Positions 59,285 to 64,000 of a stretch of 64,000 bases of DNA are shown here, in pieces (the stretch's first letter is position 1; each line of letters begins with the position of its first letter). The notes under the pieces were generated by a model. That model was not told the origin of the DNA, searched no databases, and saw only the letters and a list, made by a program, of their open reading frames with translations. The stretch comes from Colias croceus (Eukaryota > Arthropoda > Insecta > Lepidoptera > Pieridae). The stretch spans positions 9,982,001-10,046,000 of the forward strand of contig NC_059546.1 of NCBI RefSeq assembly GCF_905220415.1. The letters run 5' to 3'. A program made the position numbers and the translations under genes.

Positions 59285-60153
59285 CAGCCTAATCACTCAT
59301 AAGTCAACAACAACCAAATCAAACTATATTTTCTTTTCAATAACTAAAAAAACTCAACCTTCTAACAACTTTAGTATTCAAATTCACAACCAATGTAATC
59401 TTACTACATGCCATTGTCCTTACATAAATAGAGTCACCTCAGCGAAATATCTGGGAATACAAATTGACGAAAGATTGTCCTGGCATCCGCAAATAGATTT
59501 AATAACATCCAGAATTAGGAAGATAACATGGACTTTTAAAACACTCCGCCATGTTGCTGATAAGGATTTGCTAAACAAAATATATGTGACACTAGCGCAA
59601 TCAATTTTAACCTATTGTATACCGGTCTGGGGCGGAGCCACAAAAACAAAACTTTTGGAAGTAGACCGTGCACAACGTGCTTTAATAAAGGTTATGCATT
59701 TTAAACCATACAAATATTCTACTGAACTCCTTTACTCCACAACGGGCCTACTATCTGTACGCAAATTATATATTCTTGCAACTATCCTAAAAAAACATAA
59801 GGCTACTACATATGACCCTAACATAACGAATCGTAGAAGAAGAGACATTATTCCACTATTTCATAAAACGAACACATCATTTAGTAAGCGTCAGTACAAT
59901 AGACAGTCAGAAATTTTATACAAAAATGTAAATAAAATTTTAAATATATATGGAAATCGATATAACGAATGTAAAAACATACCTTAAAATGGCTTAAAGA
60001 AATTAGTTATACAGAAGCAGAAGACATTTTAAAAACATGTAAATAGTAGGGAGTAAAATGAAGATGTTAAATAAAATAAAAAAATCACATTTCTTTAATT
60101 CTTACGTACATTACACAAACAATAACATGCGAACACACACACTCACACACACA

Positions 60154-60234
<81 letters not shown>

Positions 60235-60470
60235 CCACACAGACATCCATTCTACCAATTTTTAGAGTATTTTTATTTTTATGTATTACCTTATTTTTTA
60301 AGCTTTCTTTTAATTGTTAATGCCTAGTAATTGTTATGGAAGAGAAGCGCTTTCTAACACAAGTGAAATTTGTCACTTAAATGAAGGCACTTACCTCCAA
60401 CCCGAGATGAAAACTTGTTTAAAAGAAATAAACAATTTTATTTATTTTTATTTATTTATTTATTTAAAGT
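59285..60470 (+). pseudogene. 5'-truncated LINE with (CA)n in its 3' UTR and one frameshift
   Basis: The frame from about 59285 reads NYIFFSITKKTQPSNNFSIQ, CHCPYINRVTSAKYLGIQID, ERLSWHPQ, then ILTYCIPVWGGATK and VDRAQRALIKVMHF. At about 59982 one missing base ends the frame early. In the next frame LKWLKEISYTEAEDIL and a stop at 60044-60046 continue the homology to the 53043 copy. A (CA)n tract with ACTC interruptions (60132-60245) follows, and the 3' end is AATAAACAATTTTATTTATT. Endonuclease and RT core are missing. Confidence 0.78.
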
Positions 60471-61627
60471 GATTTCTGCCAGGCAATCACGGTAAAAGAT
60501 AACAAACAAATGACAAACCTATAGATCTCTATTAACGCGAGGAGAACAGCTGAAAAGAATAATTGTTAGCAAGAATACAAAAAAATACTCGATTTGAACT
60601 CGAAAATAAACGTAAACGATAATTCACAATTGTTTATGTAGAAACATAGTAACTATTTGCTAATATATATTTTTACTCTATCTGTACCATAAATTTTGCG
60701 CTGACTACAAATTTAGAAGCGTTTCAAACTCCTTGCCATAAAAGACAGATTCTCTTCAAGTAGTCAAATAAACAACATTCTTACATCATCTATTACTACC
60801 TACTCAAGCCATTAGTATTAACCCTTTCGTATTGTATCCCACTTCCTCGTGCAATCCGGGTCGATTATGTTTATCTTAATCATCTTTTTGATCTCCAACT
60901 ATTATTGCTTCATGGACCATTAGCTGTTCATTTTTTGCTACTTGTGTTATATGTTATGTCTGATGATGGATGGGGAGTTTAATTTACTTTGTAGAATGGT
61001 TTAAAAAAAGATAAAATTGAAGAGGCATATACTGTCACGTGGAACAACAAAGTGCGAATTTAATTTGCAGTTCATAAAAATGGTTAAATAGAGGAATTCT
61101 ATGCTCTGCCTTTTTTCAATTCAACAAATTCAGCAACGTATAAACAAGTTCTGAAAGCCAATAATATACCTACTTTTTAAATTTTAATATTAATTATTCA
61201 TCTACAAATCACCCTAGCCAAACCATGGTATGCTAGTATACCATATCCAAACAATTCAAAAACAGTTAAATGACCAATATTTCATAGTAATATTCTATAA
61301 ACGTTAGTACCACAAAATCAACACCAGCACACTAAACATAGTAATATTTACAATAATCCAGTATATTGCAGCGAACCGCGAACGTACTACATAAACATTC
61401 TTCTAGATTGTTCGATAAATCTCTCTGATGTATGGTCGTGCGTATATTGTACCTTATATCAAAGACGTCTATCGGTTTACTTGCGAAACTGTTTAGTCTA
61501 TGTTTCAAATCATTTATCGTAGTTCATTTCAAAGGAACTATTTATACGTTGGAACATAATTAAATTCAGAGATTAGCACATAATATTTCTTCAGTTGAGT
61601 TATGAAATTATTTGGAAGCTATTTCAG
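60471..61627. other. Last part of the proposed 14-kb intron
   Basis: No repeats or genes recognised up to the acceptor at 61626-61627. Confidence 0.4.
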
Positions 61628-61743
61628 TACCTAGTAATTTTGACCACCTCTTTGGTGTGAGTGTAGATCCGAGGGTTAAGTACCCAAGAGGTACGTTACC
61701 TTTAGAGCCGAAGAAAAAAGAAATGTCTAGCAGGACTCATTAG
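61628..61743 (+). CDS. Microprotein gene, terminal coding exon
   Basis: After the acceptor (gctatttcag) two bases complete the codon begun at 47635 (G + TA = Val27). Then PSNFDHLFGVSVDPRVKYPR and GTLPLEPKKKEMSSRTH follow to a stop at 61741-61743. The segment is hydrophilic, with higher GC and codon use typical of coding sequence, and has a lysine-rich end. Upstream the frame closes within eight codons. Together the exons encode 64 residues: a short basic N-terminus, one membrane segment, and a polar tail. Other exons inside the 14-kb intron are not excluded, nor is a different upstream partner. Confidence 0.5.
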
Positions 61744-62770
61744 GCTATCACTAACTTGTGAAACAGATGTATGAATAATGCATCTGACACATGCCAAACA
61801 CGGGACTCTTTTAAATCACGCACTGTTATTTTATCCCTTTTAGTTTGTATTTTTAGTCGTTTTACTATAGTGACTATATTGTACAAAATAGTCACGCTTC
61901 TGTTGTTATGTACCATCTGTGACTCGAGAAACTTCTTCAATATTTTGATGTTCGTCTACAGATTGAATAACTTTTGCAATGCAAGCATTCGGATACTTGA
62001 ATGTACCTATCGATTATTATGAGAATTTCTTATTGGAAAGATGAAAATTTAAGAAGACTGCATACAATCTTACCTTTTTTTTTGCCTTATTAATTAAAGT
62101 AGGTATCATTGCTAATTACAATGCTGTTATATCGTTGATAGATTTGACTTATTGATACAATGAAACTATATCTAATTGTTCATATAGGTAGGTATGTATA
62201 GTATTTTTAGAACCAAAAGTCATTACCAGTATGTATATCGGTTATGGAATCACACCTACTAATACTTAGATTAATTTTCCTCTAAAAAGCGTTGCTAAGA
62301 TGCTCAAAAAATTATACATCTCTTTCATCAAAATACTCAACCGGATTGTTCCATAGTATTGTTTTTATTTCATGAGTACATGTAAAAAATATATTGCGTT
62401 AAACTAACGATGTTCTCAAGTTAGTTATTTAAGTCGGACGCGAGAATTTCGGTATTTCACCGAGTTGGAAACTTTCAACTCATTACGAGTTCTCTCAATG
62501 ACATGTAAAAGTTGCTAATTGACACCGAAATGAGTTAATGTTCCGCTATTATAATTTACTTTTTAATATTTGTTTATTACTCAATATTTAGCAATGAATG
62601 AATCTCTATGAATTAAGGTTTTCTCGTGTACTATCTAATTGTACAAACACAGTTTTCAACTGATTCGGTAAGTAATGGAATTTATGTTAATAAATATTTT
62701 TATTTTTTATTTGTATTTTTTTGTTTATCTGTAGACTGTGGTGTTAAATAAACTTTCCTTCTTCTAAACA
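61744..62770 (+). other. Presumed 3' UTR of the microprotein gene
   Basis: AATAAA occurs at 62747-62752 (and near 62691), about 1 kb after the stop. There is nothing else recognisable, and the 66- and 83-codon overlapping frames here lack support. Confidence 0.3.
62747..62752 (+). terminator. Possible poly(A) signal
   Basis: AATAAA followed by a T/C-rich stretch (ctttccttcttct). Confidence 0.3.
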
Positions 62771-63140
62771 TATTTTTTTATTGATTTATTATGCCACAAT
62801 ACTCTCAAGAACCACGCCTACATTAAATATTACACTGAATTATATTCAAAAGTCTTGTAAAATTTTAAAATCTCGCATATTTCCTCAGAAAATGTCGTGG
62901 ACGTGTCAGTTCTAATGAACTTCAAAAAATTGAGTAATTAAGCTGTGACTTAATTTGCCTCCTCATTACTGATTCACTTCTGTTAGAAAAGCGTTTAGCG
63001 ACTTTGATTTTTTACTTTTATTTAATGGTGTTTTAATGCGAAAGAAATATAAAAGAATGTAAATTATTTAATGCTTTACCTGAGCCTTTGTTTTCATTAA
63101 TGTTCCAGGAAAAAGACGCAAAGGCTCTTAATTCCTTCAA
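62771..63140. other. Intergenic stretch
   Basis: No recognised features. Confidence 0.4.
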
Positions 63141-63177
63141 GATATTTGTAGGTATCATGTTGTTGTCGCGGAAGAAT

Positions 63178-63320
63178 TCTAAACAATACCCGCGGCCCCA
63201 TCATTAAAGCGGCTCGACGGAACACAGTGGGGTTTTAGTCGGTAAGAATCCGACATAACCCACGGCTCCTTCCCCGGGGCCGTGGGTATCTTTGGAAGAT
63301 TTCCCCACTATAAAAAAAAG
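63178..63320 (+). mobile_element. Retroposon fragment with poly(A) end
   Basis: GC-rich block with 'cagtggggttttagtcggta' and a hairpin 'cccacggc..gccgtggg' (63260-63288), closing with 'gaagatttcccc' and an A run. A dispersed lepidopteran retroposon tail. Confidence 0.5.
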
Positions 63321-63339
63321 GTATCATGATGTTATGACG

Positions 63340-63448
63340 TAAAAGTCGTCAACACATCTTCGGACACGTCTGTAGATGCCTATGGGCTGTGGAATTGCTT
63401 ACCATCAGGCGATCCACATGCTCGTTTGCTTTCTTTCATTTAAAAAAA
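63340..63448 (+). mobile_element. LINE 3' tail
   Basis: 'atgcctatgggctgtggaat' then 'gcttaccatcaggcgatcc' and 'tgctcgtttgctttc' and an A8 run, the same kind of 3' UTR as at 31760-31842. Confidence 0.55.
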
Positions 63449-63600
63449 AGACGTGTAGCACTCGGGGACTGCCGCGGTAAAGCTATTGCATGCTATGCCT
63501 TCAAGCCACACCTCCGCCCGTCGGAGTGTGGAGCGTGAGGTTTTTTAGTTACGGAATTTCTCGATTCGGTCCCCGCGCTCAAGGCTTGCGATAGAAGCTA
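63449..63600 (+). mobile_element. GC-rich dispersed repeat
   Basis: 'gtagcactcggggactgccg', 'cacctccgcccgtcggagtg' and 'ggtccccgcgctcaaggctt' form a block I know from many lepidopteran retroposons. It begins right after the A run of the previous tail. Confidence 0.45.
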
Positions 63601-64000
63601 TTTATTTATTTATTTATTTATTTATTTATAACTCTTTATTGCACAAACTGAAATATGACAAAAATAACATTAATACATAAGAAAGGCATAGTTTGTACAA
63701 GAGGCGGCCTTATTGCTAAGCAGCAATATCTACCCAGGCAACCTGATGGAAAGGAAATGTATGAAGTTAATGGGATAGTGCAAAAAGAAGAAAAAAAATA
63801 ATAATATAATAATAATAAATAAATAAACTTATGTAAGTATCATAGATACTTATGTACATACTACTACAAAATAATACAAATAATAAAATACATATATACA
63901 TACAAGCTATGCAATAGCTTAAAAAGAAAACGTAGTTTTAAGTATTTGATTAAACAACATGCGCTTTGAATTTCATAACATACAAAGTTCCTTACTTCTT
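63601..64000 (-). mobile_element. LINE 3' UTR, minus strand, ending in (AAAT)n
   Basis: A (TTTA)n tract (63602-63630) is the 3' end. Reading the minus strand, AATAAAGAGTTAT precedes it, and the 'aggccgcctcttgtac' and 'tagatattgctgcttagcaa' signature lies at 63695-63740. The coding part lies beyond the window or is absent. Confidence 0.6.

Noticed and set aside
60058..60327. Thr/His-rich 89-codon frame
   Set aside because: Translation of the (CA)n tract in a LINE 3' UTR.

Overview
The window looks like AT-rich nuclear DNA from a moth or butterfly (Lepidoptera). No gene was identified by name, so the assignment rests on repeats. More than twenty short Helitron-like insertions begin with TC, end with CTAG and lie between a host A and T; some carry (GTCT)n. 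Several non-LTR retrotransposon 3' ends carry the motif 'GATCGCT..AGCGATAAGGCCGCC', and there is one SINE with a tRNA-Gly-like head. These are familiar lepidopteran repeat types. There is no bacterial gene organisation; the few host genes I can argue for are small, intron-split and far apart.

Layout. 1-8.7 kb: sparse, with Helitron-like copies and a 733-bp Harbinger-type MITE nested in an older inverted-repeat element. 8.7-11.2 kb: a 2,461-bp near-perfect palindrome flanked by TA, with inverted Helitron 3' ends and two opposing arrays of a 120-bp repeat. 12.05-13.05 kb, minus strand: the best host gene, a two-exon gene for a 91-residue basic secreted peptide with a poly(A) signal. 14.5-15.3 kb: LINE remnant. 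16.9-18.8 kb: two weak candidate genes or exons. 19.4-20.3 kb: a 917-bp TA-flanked element full of CCTAGG palindromes. 20.6-21.0 kb: a 12-bp minisatellite open in several frames. 21.6-26 kb: LINE tails, MITEs and Helitron-like copies. 26-31 kb: mostly featureless. 31.4-34.7 kb: a LINE tail interrupted by a 2,854-bp Ty3/gypsy-type LTR retrotransposon with identical LTRs, a tRNA-Pro primer site and one continuous gag-pol frame that has lost its polymerase, RNase H and integrase cores. 36.3 kb: SINE. 40.6-54.9 kb: dense Helitron-like insertions. 52.7-60.5 kb: three LINE fragments of one family, each with a (CA)n tract after its reading frame. 63.2-64 kb: stacked retroposon tails.

The second host gene is a proposed 64-residue single-pass membrane microprotein. 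Its first coding exon lies at 47.56 kb and its last at 61.63-61.74 kb, separated by a roughly 14-kb intron that contains most of the Helitron and LINE insertions in the right half. Exon phases match and the splice sites are plausible, but no transcript evidence was available. The rest is intergenic or intronic DNA in which I see no gene. All family assignments come from reading the sequence, without database searches.
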